Positions 11,523 to 22,193 of a DNA stretch of 64,000 bases are shown piece by piece. Made by a program: the position numbers and the translations under genes. The notes beneath the pieces were generated by a model that saw nothing but the letters and a program-made list of their open reading frames with translations, did not search any database and was not told where the DNA came from. Within the stretch, counting starts at the first letter, position 1; every line of letters starts with the position of its first letter. This stretch comes from Fragum whitleyi (taxonomy: Eukaryota > Mollusca > Bivalvia > Cardiida > Cardiidae), in the NCBI GenBank assembly GCA_948146395.1, contig OX411543.1, positions 18,928,363-18,992,362 on the forward strand, given 5' to 3'.

Positions 11523-11655
11523 CTACCTTTAACCCAATTTTGTTGGTACTCATTTGAAATGACACATTGAGACGATTGAAATGAGTACAGACAACATAGG
11601 CTTCATTTGGAAATAAAGATTTAAACTGGCTTAACCCCCTCCTTTCTGGACCCCT
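11523..11655. repeat. dispersed imperfect-palindrome repeat, family Q
   Basis: Contains TTGTTGGTACTCATTTGAAA then TTGAGACGATTGAAATGAGT, an imperfect hairpin, followed by AAATAAAGATTT and CCCCCTCCTTTCTGGACCCC. The same order is found at 24108-24292 and 45730-45850. Confidence 0.6.
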
Positions 11656-12070
11656 GTGATTCATTCCAGTTTTTGATTGTTGGAAATTAACATGTTAGAT
11701 GGATAATAGGACTGTTGAGAATTGTTAGAGTAGCATTAATGAAGATGACCTTTCAGTAGTATAATGAGTTTGCTCAGACTGAGACGATATGTCTAGAGAT
11801 GTAAGATCATTTTAGTCAGGGGACATAGTTCAGCTGAAAATCCATTTCAATTGAAGAGTTATAATTTCAAAATGTGCAATTAGCTCACCTGTAATTATTT
11901 CATTATATCTTGGTTGTGGTTTATCAAAAACTAAGGGTGCAAGGGGCACATAGTTTGGAAGTAAGGTTTCTTTCTTAGTTTGAGTAAATTTCCATATGGA
12001 TTTGTGAAAAAGATCCCAAAGCTTGAGGCCTAGACTACCTACAAATTTCAGATTGCAAAGTCGCTGTCAT

Positions 12071-12299
12071 TTAACACTTTCCTGTTTTACAAAATTTTGG
12101 ACCTGTCCAAATTCAAAGGTTTTGCAGACGAAAATTTAAAGTGGATTTAATTTGAAAAATAATCATTCAGTAGGGTAGAAAATAGTGTGGAAAAAGAAGT
12201 AATTGCTTGTCAGAAGCAATTTCTTCTTTTTTTCACCATTTTTTCTCAATCATAAACTCACAGGCACGTAATAAGCAGGGATTAAACGCAAAGGTTTAA
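12071..12299 (-). mobile_element. TTAA-flanked MITE, family P2
   Basis: TTAACACTTTCCTGTTTTAC at 12071 and GCAAAGGTTTAA at 12299; both ends are TTAA. It has the same internal AAGAAGAAATTGCTT-type hairpin as the copy at 4412, in the opposite orientation. Confidence 0.7.
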
Positions 12300-13173
12300 A
12301 ACTCTACTAAACTTGTCAAAAGGGGAGAAAGCTAGTTGCAAGGATTATCTGGTGGTAACATGCTTTACTAAGATTTGAAAAAAACAACATGGAAAACATT
12401 ATGTTATGAGGTAAAATATCACCTTTGAAGTGACGGTAAAGCTTGCTAAAACATGGGAAGCTCTACAAATTAATCCTCAAAAACTTGTTAAACAAGCAAT
12501 ATCACAATTACATTGTCATGAAATAGGAAAACTAGCCAATTAACAACTTGTCCCGTCCGCTGACCTTATGACCTGGTAAGTTGTTATGTTGAAAATTGTG
12601 GAAATAAGAGACGTAGTGTTAATTGACATCAGTTCTATTTGCTGGCTTAAACTTAAAGCGAGAAACTGAAAAGGAACGTGTAGGCCTCAGGGGTGTGGAA
12701 ATACTGTTTTTAAATCGAACTGCGAAGCAGTCGATTTATATATACCGTTTTCCAGAAATCCAGTCTGTTTGACCCACTACATTTTACCATTATCTTCTGA
12801 GCAATGTGTTCAAACCAAATTATGTGTTTTCAAACACCGAAGAAACGGCCTTTTCAGTCACAATCTACAAACTTTGTTTTTATCTTATTTACCTTTCGAC
12901 AAATAGAGAAGAAGCTAATACAAAGTTTGATGTAATTTTCGCTTTTAGTAATTACCTGTTAGTATTTTCAGTGTTTCAAAACCGGTCAAAACCCAAGCGT
13001 AAATTCAGACTACGTGGTAGATGCAAATGGACATCGTCTGCTCGAAATGTGTCAGTTAAGTTGTTTGTCATTGGTCAATAGTCATCTGCACTCAAACAGG
13101 GAGCATGGGAAGTTTACTTTTTGTTCGCATGGTGGAATGAGTACTGTTGACTCAGGTTAACAAATAGAAATAA
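12300..13173. other. unannotated stretch
   Basis: No gene or repeat boundary is supported. A 91-codon open frame at 12806-13081 has no family resemblance and random-looking composition. Confidence 0.4.
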
Positions 13174-13646
13174 TTTTGTAATTTTGAAATATTTGATTTC
13201 AATGAGCACTCTGATCACGCTCCAATCCTATATTCAATAAATTCAAATTTGAGTATGAAGAAAAATTATTCAACAACAACAAACCGACAAAAACATACGA
13301 TAAACTGATAAAGAATAGCAGTAAGAGCGATCTATTTTTAGAACAACTCATGAATAATCATAGAGTGCTGCTAGATTTAATCGATTGGTCAGAAACCAAA
13401 GATATAAATAGCATAGTTGGCGTGTTTCTTGAGGGAAAATGCATTTATAGTATTTGGGAAAACCCAATGCTTGAAATACAAACATGTTGGTAATCAAAAT
13501 TGTAAATAGTTTAATGAAAAATGTTTGTTGCTAAACAGGCTTTTAAACTCTATAGAGAGAGGAATAATATTAACAGACAAGCTTTTAGCTTGTCGCGTGT
13601 TCATTATAACAACGTAAAAAATCTGCTAAGAAATAATTTAGACTAG
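13174..13646 (+). pseudogene. fossil of a LINE ORF2: end of endonuclease and following linker
   Basis: Three short + strand stretches in shifting frames read like consecutive pieces of a non-LTR retrotransposon polyprotein. At 13174-13302 the translation includes FDFNEHSDHAPILYSI; the SDHAPI block is the conserved C-terminal Ser-Asp-His motif of the APE-type endonuclease. At about 13300-13490 it continues KSDLFLEQLMNNHRVLLDLI. At 13510-13646 it reads AFKLYRERNNINRQAFSLSR, like the basic linker before the reverse transcriptase. Stops and frameshifts separate the pieces. No RT palm motifs follow, so the element is truncated. Established: SDH is diagnostic for this endonuclease fold. Inferred: the assignment to a LINE, and the clade is unknown. 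Confidence 0.5.
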
Positions 13647-13649
13647 CAG

Positions 13650-14380
13650 ACGGCTATCCAATCAGCAAACTTTCAAAATCGGACCCACGAGGTTGGATGA
13701 GCTGGCAATGTCCTTGAAAAGATGGAGTGTTAAGACAAAAAACTCACAAATTGGGCAAAGATTTTACCAACTTTTATTGTCCAAATTTGAGCCCTTTTGA
13801 TTGGCGAACTATTGCACTATCCCAGCCTCTCAATGATGTCCGATTTACAGTGCTGACAGCACTTTGATTATCCATTTGTCTCTGGACATGTAAACAACGA
13901 TTGTCTACTTTTCCGGGATCAAAATGATCTCAGTTGTCCACAAAGAATGGAACAGATAGTTTTAAGGAAACATTGTTTTCAATGAAGAAAATGCTGGAAC
14001 CCATTTGTATCAAATGTCATTTTAAATGTAATCAGATCTTGATCAATCTAAGCAGAAACAATTGGACAGATGTTGCCATTTTAGATTTGTTTTTTGTCTA
14101 GTTAGAAAGCCACATGTGTCGCTGGGTGTAAAACCGTTACATCTCTGATCAATATTCAGTATTGAATTTGTCCTTGTCATAATATTGTCTGTCACATTGG
14201 CTTTTTACTGCTTAGCCTATCTTGACACAATGCATTGAAAATGATATGTTCTCTGTCAGATTCTTTCCCTTACATATGAAGTTTAAATGATAGAAGTTAA
14301 ACCTTAGCAGGTTGGATATATAATAAGTATTGGAATCATTGTTAGTACATCCTGCCTTCAAAATTCACACATGTTCTGAG
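13650..14380. other. unannotated stretch, possibly further LINE remnant
   Basis: No frame is convincing. The first 250 bases could be the decayed continuation of the LINE fossil, but no motif supports this. Confidence 0.3.
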
Positions 14381-14660
14381 CAGCCATCATAACACAGTTG
14401 GTAATTTATCAGACTGTCTACCTAAGGTTCCGGGTTATAGCCCCGATGGTGGCACTCATTCTTCTTTCAAGACTATTTGTCTCCCACCAATGGGTTGATA
14501 ATTGTAGACCTATGTGGGATTCCAGCTGGAGGCTAGGAAAGGATTAAATGGTAGCAGTACTGGTGTGAGAAATACCAGAAATCCATCATTAGGTGGTACA
14601 GCCACTGCAATAAAAAAGAAAGATTGTTAGAAGTGGCAAAAAACCCAATTCAACCCATTT
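14381..14660 (+). repeat. tRNA-derived SINE, family A, near full length
   Basis: The head CAGCCATCATAACACAGTTG (A-box region) and B-box-like TTCCGGGTTATAGCCCC lead into the shared body (GGTTGATAATTGTAGACC, AGCTGGAGGCTAGGAAAG, GAGAAATACCAGAAATCC). It ends CAATTCAACCC. The B box is mutated, so it is probably inactive. Confidence 0.75.
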
Positions 14661-14875
14661 ATACAAATCAAAGGCATATCGGCATGTTTAGTGCATCTGA
14701 GATGCACAAATAAGTAGCCCTGACTCTCAAAAGCTCAAAACTATCTGATGTGACTCCTGTGGATCCTTTAGGGATCAACTACAGAAAAGATTCGAAGACT
14801 ATTGTAAAACTTATTAATTTCATCTTTCATGTTCATACATTTCTTAAATTTGAAATTTGAGAAAATTCTCTGTTA

Positions 14876-15041
14876 TTAAAGGTAGTGGACCCGTAATAGT
14901 TTTGCAACATCTCATAAGCATTGAACTTTAACAGTGTTAACTGAGGTTTCCAAATGATTTTCATTTGGAAACCTCGGTTAACATTGTGAAAGAATATGAG
15001 GTGCGAAATGTTGCGGAACTATTATGGGTCCAGTACCTTAA
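14876..15041. mobile_element. TTAA-flanked palindromic MITE, family P6
   Basis: The left end is TTAA(A)GGTAGTGGACC and the right end is GGTCCAGTACCTTAA. The inner arms pair through GTTAACTGAGGTTTCC / GGAAACCTCGGTTAAC. Sister copies at 43564, 48133, 50295 and 51170 share the same ends. The TTAA edges suggest piggyBac-type mobilisation, which is an inference. Confidence 0.75.
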
Positions 15042-15434
15042 GATAAAAAAAGTTTCATTATAATCTGTAGGGCCCAGATAGTCTGTGCATGATTTAGCGG
15101 CTGAGCTGAAAATCTGGGCTCAACTTGCTGATGGATTTGTCCCAGAAATCTGTAATTCTAGGCATATTGATTTGCATTTTGTAAAAACAAGAGCAATAAT
15201 ATTTAAAATATTGGCTGTCTGACAATCTATGACATTTGACATTTACTGGAAAATGATGATAATGTAATGTTTGCAAAACAAGAATTTCCCCTTACAGTGT
15301 TTTTAAACATTTTATTAAATTTTTTATTCCTGCGATTTTATTCTTGAAGATATTATACTAGGAAAAGAGGAACAAGCAATTTGTCTTTTTACTACAATAA
15401 TATCACCACACAGGGTGTATGTGTGTGTTTTATC
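15042..15434. other. unannotated stretch
   Basis: Nothing recognisable was found between the P6 and P1 elements. Confidence 0.4.
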
Positions 15435-15675
15435 TTAACCCTTGTCATGCTGAACCCGGAATATTCCTGCTTTGTCAGGAGCTATAGACAAACATCAGCC
15501 TGCACATATGTGCAGTCTAATGTTAGTCTACACCACTGTTTCTCACTTTCAAACCAGAATTGTTAATAGATTTATTTTTTTCAAATAAAAATTGACCTAC
15601 AGTTGGTACTTTCAGTGCTTTTTACCCATTGAATTCGATGAAAATTTTTAGCCAAAATTAATTCAGCATGACAAA
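15435..15675 (+). mobile_element. TTAA-start MITE, family P1 (3' end decayed)
   Basis: Begins TTAACCCTTGTCATGCTGAA at 15435. The centre has the small palindrome GCACATATGTGC, and the element ends ATTCAGCATGACAAA. The final GGGTTAA is lost. Intact copies are at 23736, 24441 and 52857. Confidence 0.75.
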
Positions 15676-15694
15676 TGGCACCCCTGCTTCCATC

Positions 15695-15890
15695 ATAGTA
15701 CAGTCTATAGTTCATCAGATTGTCAATCCTCTGGTAGCTTGATCCTCAATGATGTCACTCATTCTTTCCCACTAGAGACAGCTGGGGACTTAATTGTAAT
15801 TTTCTTTTTAATTCTCACATTTAATTCCCTTTGAAAAAATACTGTAAAGAAGAGTCTTGTGGCCAGACTAGCCTGGGAGAGATATAGGTA
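15695..15890 (+). repeat. SINE family A fragment followed by a dispersed repeat
   Basis: 15695-15780 resembles the family A head and early body (TAGTACAGTCTATAGTTCAT, then CACTCATTCTTTCCCA). 15780-15890 is the partner of 4855-4975. Confidence 0.4.
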
Positions 15891-16104
15891 AATTGGGCAG
15901 GAACATTTTGTCATTGATTAGATATCTAATCTATCGATTTGTCTGCGTCATAAATGATTCAGATAGATCAATATTAATCTTAGGTTATATGCTTTTACTA
16001 ATTGATTATGTACAGGCCTGCTTCAAGACTGCTTAAGCCCATTATACTTATAGTGTAAGGAAAAAATTTGGGAATACATGTACATAAAAACCAAAGTAAA
16101 ATTA

Positions 16105-16358
16105 TTTGAGCCTGTGTATGACATTTCCAATAATTTCAAATGTGCACAAAGCAAAGACACTGGCCAGCCTGTGCATTTGCACAGCCTGACCAAAGTCTTT
16201 CGATTGACTGTGCAATTTGTAGATAAATAATGTCTCTAAGTGCAGTTTGACAGCCAGTTAATCTTGTAAATTTATGCACTTTGTAGATGTTCAGGCTGTT
16301 CAATGTTTCTGCTTTACGGCATGTGAAATTGTTGGAAATGTCACACACAGGCTCAAAT
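16105..16358. mobile_element. inverted-repeat MITE, family M
   Basis: The left end GAGCCTGTGTATGACATTTC and right end GAAATGTCACACACAGGCTC form long terminal inverted repeats that continue through AATTTCAAATGTG-like text. Other copies are at 50546 and 52530, with a half copy at 2981. No coding capacity. Confidence 0.75.
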
Positions 16359-16775
16359 GTTTTGGTAATTTAGTAATAGTATTACATATATGTACCTTTC
16401 TAAGAGTAATTAAATTTTTAAAAGATTCCCTTGATACTGTAAAAATAGTTTTCCACCTGTCCCATTCATTCATAATAAAATATATACAATATGTATCCAT
16501 GAAATATGACAAATTATTAAAGTAATAATTCAACATTTATGATATTGCACAATATTTTTGCCAATATTTTTAACCCTTACCATAATTCACCCTTTTTATG
16601 TCACCACAATGAAATGGCGCTGAACATATAGAGTTATAATCCAAGATCACTGCCCTGGCAGGGTGGAGCCTAAGTATTGGTTTGGTGCATTTAAGGTTAA
16701 GGTAAATCAGTTTGCATTTATGAGGATTTAATAACCAAATGATGAAATGTGTTCACTTGCACTTACCACAATTTA

Positions 16776-17420
16776 AAACTACAAAGCCATGAATGGCTTG
16801 AGCCGCGGCACAGGCTTGAAATTCTTGTAAATGCAAATGAAAGTTTCGACTAGATTTTAAGATATTCTGGGTTCTACTGATTTTGAAAATGGTTTTCAAA
16901 GTTTCAACTATATAACATATAGAGAAATGACCTCCGCCCATAAAAGACGTATTATTCATCCAATCAAAATAATTTTTGGCTGCATGATAATGGGTCACCC
17001 AAAGATCGTACCAAAAATGTTTGATTGATATCCATCAGCAATATTCTGAGAAAATGATTTTCAAAGTTTCCAATATATAACATATTGAGAAATGACCTCC
17101 GCCCATAAAATACAAATTTTTCATCTGGTCACAAAAATTTTGGTAGACTGATAAAGAGTCACTCAAGGATCATTCCAGTGAAATTTGGTTGATATCCAAC
17201 AATTAGATTCTGAGAAAATGATTTTCAAAGTTTCCAATATGACATAGAGAATTGACCTCTGCCCATAAAATACATATTTTTATCCAATCACAATACTTTT
17301 TCGTAGACTGATAAAGGGTCACCCAAGGATCATTCGAGTGAAATTTGGTTGATATCCATCAGTTACATTACTATTGAAAATTACCAAGCCAAGTTCATTT
17401 ATGCCTAAGCCACACCCTGC
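16776..17420 (-). repeat. structured tandem repeat S, minus orientation
   Basis: On the minus strand, units of about 150 bp contain CATTTTCTCAGAATATTGCT, GATGGATATCAA, GATCCTTGGGTGACCC and TTTATGGGCGGAGGTCATTT. The terminal part CAAGCCTGTGCCGCGGCTCA, then CATTCATGGCTTTGTAG, lies at 16776-16825. It matches the S copy split by the DIRS element (35790-36906 plus 41627-41866). Confidence 0.8.
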
Positions 17421-18330
17421 CAGTTGAATAATTTAGAAGAATACCTCTGTCCATGTGTTAGTGTGTATCAGTTAAGGTGTTTGTCACTGTGAATGTGAAC
17501 CAGTCTTGTTCAGGCATATCTTCTACATTTCGGGATAAATTTAAAAAAAAACCTTGGCACAATTGTTTCTCTGGGTGAGTACTAGTGCCGTGAAAAGTTT
17601 TTTCTGCATGAGCCCAAGGTCATTGTCATGGCTGAAGGTCAAGTGGATGTGTCACAGATGAAGGTAAAGTGACAAATTTGTGTTTGAAAGCATATCTTCT
17701 ACATTTGTCAATGAATTTCAAGATTACTTGGCACAGTTGTTGAATTGTGCTTTATAGCTTCATGTGAAGAGTTTGTCTGGAAACATCTAAGCAGGGTTCC
17801 CAAAAACCCTCAAATGGGGATTTTTCACCCCCAATTTGAATCTTGTACCTCCAATTTTTTGCAAGTAGCCTTCTTTGTTTCATGTAAAGTGGGTACAAGT
17901 ATGCTGTAAAATGACTGTTTCACCCCCAAATTTTAAAGTCAGTGGGAACCCTGTCTAAGGTCAAGGTCACAACTGGAGGTCAAATGATAAAATTTGATAA
18001 CATTGTACTGCCTAGAGCACATCTTATACATTTATGAATTGATTTCAAGGTGATATTGTACAGCAGGTGCTGTTCCCCAATCAAGGTCAGTCCACAAGGT
18101 CAAACAATGAAAATTGGTCTTGTCCAGATCACATCTCTTACATTTAAGAATGGATTTCAAAATTACTTGCCACAGTTACCACAGGAAAAATTGTTTGTTT
18201 TTGATACATATAAAGTTATTGTTCAAGGTCATATGATGAAATTGGTCATATATGGAGTATACACAGACTATGCTTTTATTGTTCTTAATTCAGTCATAAG
18301 TCATTTATTGCATTGAGATTCCTGGTACTC
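17421..18330. repeat. degenerate structured repeat of AAGGTCA-rich units
   Basis: Worn units contain CATATCTTCTACATTT, AAGGTCAAGGTCACAACTGG and TTGGCACAGTTGTTGAA phrases at roughly 150-bp spacing, like the R, A and S families. A 162-bp element interrupts it at 17792. Confidence 0.55.
17792..17953. mobile_element. 162-bp MITE with 6-bp target duplication
   Basis: Starts CAGGGTTCCCA and ends TGGGAACCCTG, an 11-bp perfect terminal inverted repeat. TCTAAG occurs directly on both sides (17786-17791 and 17954-17959). Termini with CAGGG...CCCTG recall hAT-like elements, but those normally make 8-bp duplications. Confidence 0.7.
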
Positions 18331-18380
18331 ATCAGTACTACCATAAAGACATCCTTCCAAGCCTCCAGCTTATATAATAC

Positions 18381-18598
18381 TTAACCCTTTCCTGTTTTTC
18401 AAAATTTTAGACCTGTCCAAATTCAAATGAAAATTTAAAGTGGATTTAATTTGAAAAATAACCATTCAGTAGGGTAGAAAATAGTGTGGAAATAGAAGAA
18501 ATTGCTTGTCAGGAGCAGTTTCTTCTTTTTTCATAATATTTTCTCAATCATAAATTCACAGTCACGTAAAAAGCAGGGATTAAACAGCAAAGGGTTAA
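18381..18598 (-). mobile_element. TTAA-flanked MITE, family P2
   Basis: TTAACCCTTTCCTGTTTTTC at 18381 and CAGCAAAGGGTTAA at 18598. Both edges are exact TTAA with CCCTTT termini, and the family hairpin sits in the centre. Confidence 0.8.
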
Positions 18599-18609
18599 AC
18601 CGCAAAGTT

Positions 18610-18790
18610 AGAAACAGGATGTTTGCCACCATTGAGAATCGAATCCTGCCTTTATACCCCATGACTGGGAGTCCTTGTTCGGAACATTACTCAACCATTT
18701 CCGTAAACTGCAACAGTTGATTGTGAGATTGGCCGAGTGGTGTTCCGAATGTGGGAGTCCTATGCACTACCCAATCCTACCCGCTACCAA
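18610..18790. repeat. tRNA-like sequences, opposite orientations
   Basis: GGCAGGATTCGATTCTCAA reads on the minus strand near 18653-18635 and looks like a B box. GAGATTGGCCGAGTGGTGTT near 18726 looks like an A box on the plus strand. Neither forms a complete tRNA. Probably SINE debris. Confidence 0.3.
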
Positions 18791-19538
18791 CTGTGACAGT
18801 GGCTTAAAGTATAATTATGTATGGGATCTTCATTAAGATAAAGGGTGACCAGGACTTTATTAGGTAATATTTAATGTGCTTAACTGTTATATCCTTAAGG
18901 CACACAGACTGGTAACAGGTTAATGGCACAGACAAATGAGATGGCCTATATGCAAGATTACCTTAATTGAAGTCATATATAATCTTAACCTTTATCCTGA
19001 TGAATTTATTTATTTTTTTCTTCAATTGTATTTTCAAATTTTGGGACATTTTGACCAGTATGCAGGAAGTGTATAAGATGGATCCTATGCATCCTTGACT
19101 CCTTGTAAGCTGATTTTAGTCTATACTTTCTGTCAAAGCTTTAATTGTTATCAAAAAGCAAAAACTGTGAACAGCATAAGGGTTTATGTCTATTTAGCCT
19201 CTTTCTACACATTATCCCACCTTATGACAATTAGAAACTCTGAATCTTTTAATAAATTTTACTAACATTTTCTAAGTTTTCAAAGCTCTTTTTCTGATTA
19301 GCTGCATGGGTTATGACCTGGTTCTAGATCTAGGGCAATTACAGAATTGATCTTAATTCAAAATACCATATTATTTAAATTCTTTGTTAACTATTTGATC
19401 TTTTAATAAGATTAGAAAAATGATTAGTATTCCCCACAAATTGAAAAGAGACCTAAGATAGACTTGTATTGAACTTTTTGTGTTTTGAGTCATCATAATA
19501 AAGGTAAGGAATTTGACTTTCTCAAATTGTATTAGATT
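18791..19538. other. unannotated stretch
   Basis: No gene is seen. The segment at 18980-19185 (a start like CTTAACCTTTATCCTGATGA, then GAACAGCATAAGGGTTTATG) may be an old P1-like element. Confidence 0.35.
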
Positions 19539-19896
19539 TTAAAGCCCCAGTCTGTGTTAGTGAACATTTCCGAAAAGCGACAATGATCTTAGAGGACTAT
19601 GTACACAAAAAACTAGACCTTTATTCTCAAAGATAAAATTTTTAACGTGAATTTATCATCCCAATATTTGGTATTGCAAATGATTATGACATGATTATCC
19701 AAATAATTAGGCCTAACCTAATGAATATACAGCATATTATGCATTTCAGGAAAAAGCCGACGTTTGTCCATTTAATTCAATCATTAATTTGTATTTTCAT
19801 GAAACTTATCTTTCTAACTAATTCAAGAAAAAAAATTCAAAGAATATTCACGAAACAGCAATTTTTCTACTCTAAACGCACACTCAGGGGCTTTAA
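19539..19896. mobile_element. TTAA-flanked MITE, family P4
   Basis: Left end TTAAAGCCCCAGTCTGTGTT, right end ACACTCAGGGGCTTTAA. The copy at 61172-61616 has the same ends and internal phrases (TGCAAATGATTATGACATGA, TAGGCCTAAC). Confidence 0.75.
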
Positions 19897-20388
19897 TATC
19901 AGTATGAATGCGTTTTTTTATATGTCTATGTGGAATTCGGGATAAACCATTGTAAAGCTTCTCCGTCTTATTTATTAAATTAAAACATTGAAAAACGGTA
20001 AAACGCAGACTTGACAAAATGATTGCATATCTAAGACAGATTAATGATAAATATTATTTAGCATTAAAAATTCGAATTTTCCCTTGAAATAAGATTTTGC
20101 ATATATTGTATAATTCAATAAAATTTAAGGTAGCAATGGACACATGGCGTCATTTTTTTCCACCAAATGAATTTTTTTCTTGGTCATATATGTTGTAGAT
20201 TAACATTGTGTAGTCATTATATCAAAATCTGAAGGTACCTTTCCACGCTCGTTTCATGCTAGAGTTATCTGCCCTTGAGTGGTATAGGCCATTTTTCAGT
20301 AAAACGGTTATTTGTTTTTGGTCTAGTAAAAACCCTGTACTAAGTTATAGCTATAAAACACATACATTTTGATAGACCTTATACATGT

Positions 20389-20708
20389 GGGGCGGCTCGG
20401 TGGTCTAGTGGTAAAACACAAGACTACCAATCCTAAGGTCCGTAGTTCGAATCCCGAACGCGGCAGGAATTTTCAAGGATACTTACTATCCTCCGCCCAA
20501 CTAGAAGTGAACTGGTAAGAAACCCAGAGGTAGCTTCGCGTGTATGGGTGCTTTACACCGGGCACGTTAAGGAACCAAGGAGGTCTTTTCGTAGAAGAGC
20601 TAGGGGCGTATGAACCCGGATCTCCTTGTATCCGCTTCTTTCTCTCTCATGGTCCATACCATATATGCCTAGAGCACAGAGGGACCTAAATCCTACAAAT
20701 ACACACAC
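20389..20708 (+). mobile_element. full-length tRNA-derived SINE with 15-bp target duplication
   Basis: The tRNA-like head has an A box (GTGGTCTAGTGGTAAAAC, from about 20399) and a B box (AGTTCGAATCCCGAACG, about 20444-20460). A body with TACACCGGGCACGTTAAGGA and GGTCTTTTCGTAGAAGAGC follows, then a short ACACAC tail. AGACCTTATACATGT lies directly before (20374-20388) and after (20709-20723) without mismatch, which fixes both ends. Body phrases resemble conserved central domains of invertebrate SINEs, but I cannot assign the superfamily. The perfect duplication argues for fairly recent insertion. Confidence 0.9.
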
Positions 20709-20723
20709 AGACCTTATACATGT

Positions 20724-21339
20724 ACATAATGGCTATTGGCAAGAAAATTTCTCTTTGATCAATTGCATTTGCACAATTGGCTTTCAAAAATTAAAAATGC
20801 ACTAATTTTTGTATTTTTAGTAGGTAAAAATGCCACAAAAACCTATTTTTTTAAGAAATTACCCAATGAATTTTTCTTATTTTCCGATATGTTTATAATC
20901 CATCCTTCATTTGGTAAAAAATTCAGCATACCTTTCCATGCAAATAAGAAAGTTTTTCGTTATTTTTCAGTGTTCCCCCCTAATCGAATGACAGTTTTAA
21001 CGCATTTTTATTGTTGAATTTAATGATCCAGTCATTCAATTAATATCATATGTTGAAAAGAAGCCAAATTATGAAGTTTTACCATCATTATTCTACCTTA
21101 TTTACATAAGTAGAATCTTACGAAAACTGGTCTTTTTAAACAACAATCAAAAAGAGCCGTAAAATAAACGATTATAAAACCCACTTCAGGTTTATAGAGT
21201 CGGGAGGCCGCTGTCCATTGCCACCTTAAAGTCACTCCATTTTTGCTTATCACGTAACTGTTATAACCCAAGGTAGTAGCACCCACAGATCGTTGAGTCA
21301 TATCATACCCCTTTATCCTTTTAGATTTAATCTCAGCTA
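20724..21339. other. unannotated AT-rich stretch
   Basis: No gene is seen. The open frame at 20736-21017 has no recognisable domain and biased Phe/Lys composition, as expected of AT-rich noise. Confidence 0.35.
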
Positions 21340-21490
21340 CATGCTGCTCATCCCACGTTGTCTGCATAAAGGTCAGATACTTGGTGTAATATAAACTTTG
21401 GTTTGTACGAAAAAAGTTGGCTGAGTTGGGGTTCAAACTCATGGCCCCATCATTACTAGCCCTATGCAATACCGCCGAGCTATCTGAATT
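21340..21490 (-). repeat. tRNA-derived SINE, family D
   Basis: On the minus strand, TAGCTCGGCGGTATTGCA (A box, from about 21482) and GAGTTTGAACCCCAACTCAG (B box, about 21440-21421) form a tRNA-like head. Body text (TTTATGCAGACAACG, GATGAGCAGCATGTAG) follows. A 154-codon open frame on this strand crosses it and is not a gene. Confidence 0.65.
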
Positions 21491-21548
21491 AGGTTTCAAA
21501 ATACTTGTACATCCGACTGTTGGAGTCTTGGATGTTTTTTTATCAAGT

Positions 21549-22042
21549 TTATACGCCCGCATCGATAGATAAGGGGAATGATGTTTTACCAGTGGCTGTC
21601 TGTCTTTCTGTCAGTCTGCAGGCAAAAATGTAATGTAAGAACTTAACATTTTCTGCAAGTTCAGCACTAATAAAGTGACAATGCTTATATTTGTCATGGA
21701 GGTTGATCTCATCAATACACAGTAAAGGTCATCCATCAGGGTCAATGTCAATTATCAAGGATAAACTTTAAAAAATGTTGTTTTCTGATTCCTTTGTATT
21801 TCTCGGACACATTTTCTGTTATGATAAAGCTTTCTTCTAACAATTGTGTTTTAAAGTCAATGTCATTTATCATGAACGTCAATGTTTCAATAGACAATTT
21901 ACTCAAAATATTACACTTTCACAAAAATATTTTGTTTTTTTCACGGTCACAATATCATAGTGAACACCACAAATATTTTGAATTGATGTAAACTAAAAGA
22001 TTGCCGGCTACTTTGATGCCGTGCATCAAAAAATTTTCTTGT
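21549..22042 (+). repeat. G-like element, degenerate
   Basis: Begins ATACGCCCGCATCGATAGAT with a GTCTGTCTTTCTGTC tract, contains AGTAAAGGTCATCCATCAGG, and ends near TTTTCTTGTTT. It is a diverged relative of the elements at 29423 and 54741. Confidence 0.55.
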
Positions 22043-22193
22043 TTATTATGGCTCAATAAAACCATGCTATACTTTGACATCCAGCAGTATAGCTATCTAT
22101 ATGTTGTATGGAATGGCGGGAAATTGGAGGCAAGCAATTAATTAAAGTCTTGGTGTCTGTTGTATGTATACATCTGCAATATTACAAATCATT

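Noticed and set aside
20736..21017. 93-codon open frame
   Set aside because: Phe/Lys-rich AT noise, no domain, no exon signals.
21098..21562. 154-codon minus-strand open frame
   Set aside because: It crosses a tRNA-derived SINE and has no recognisable domain.
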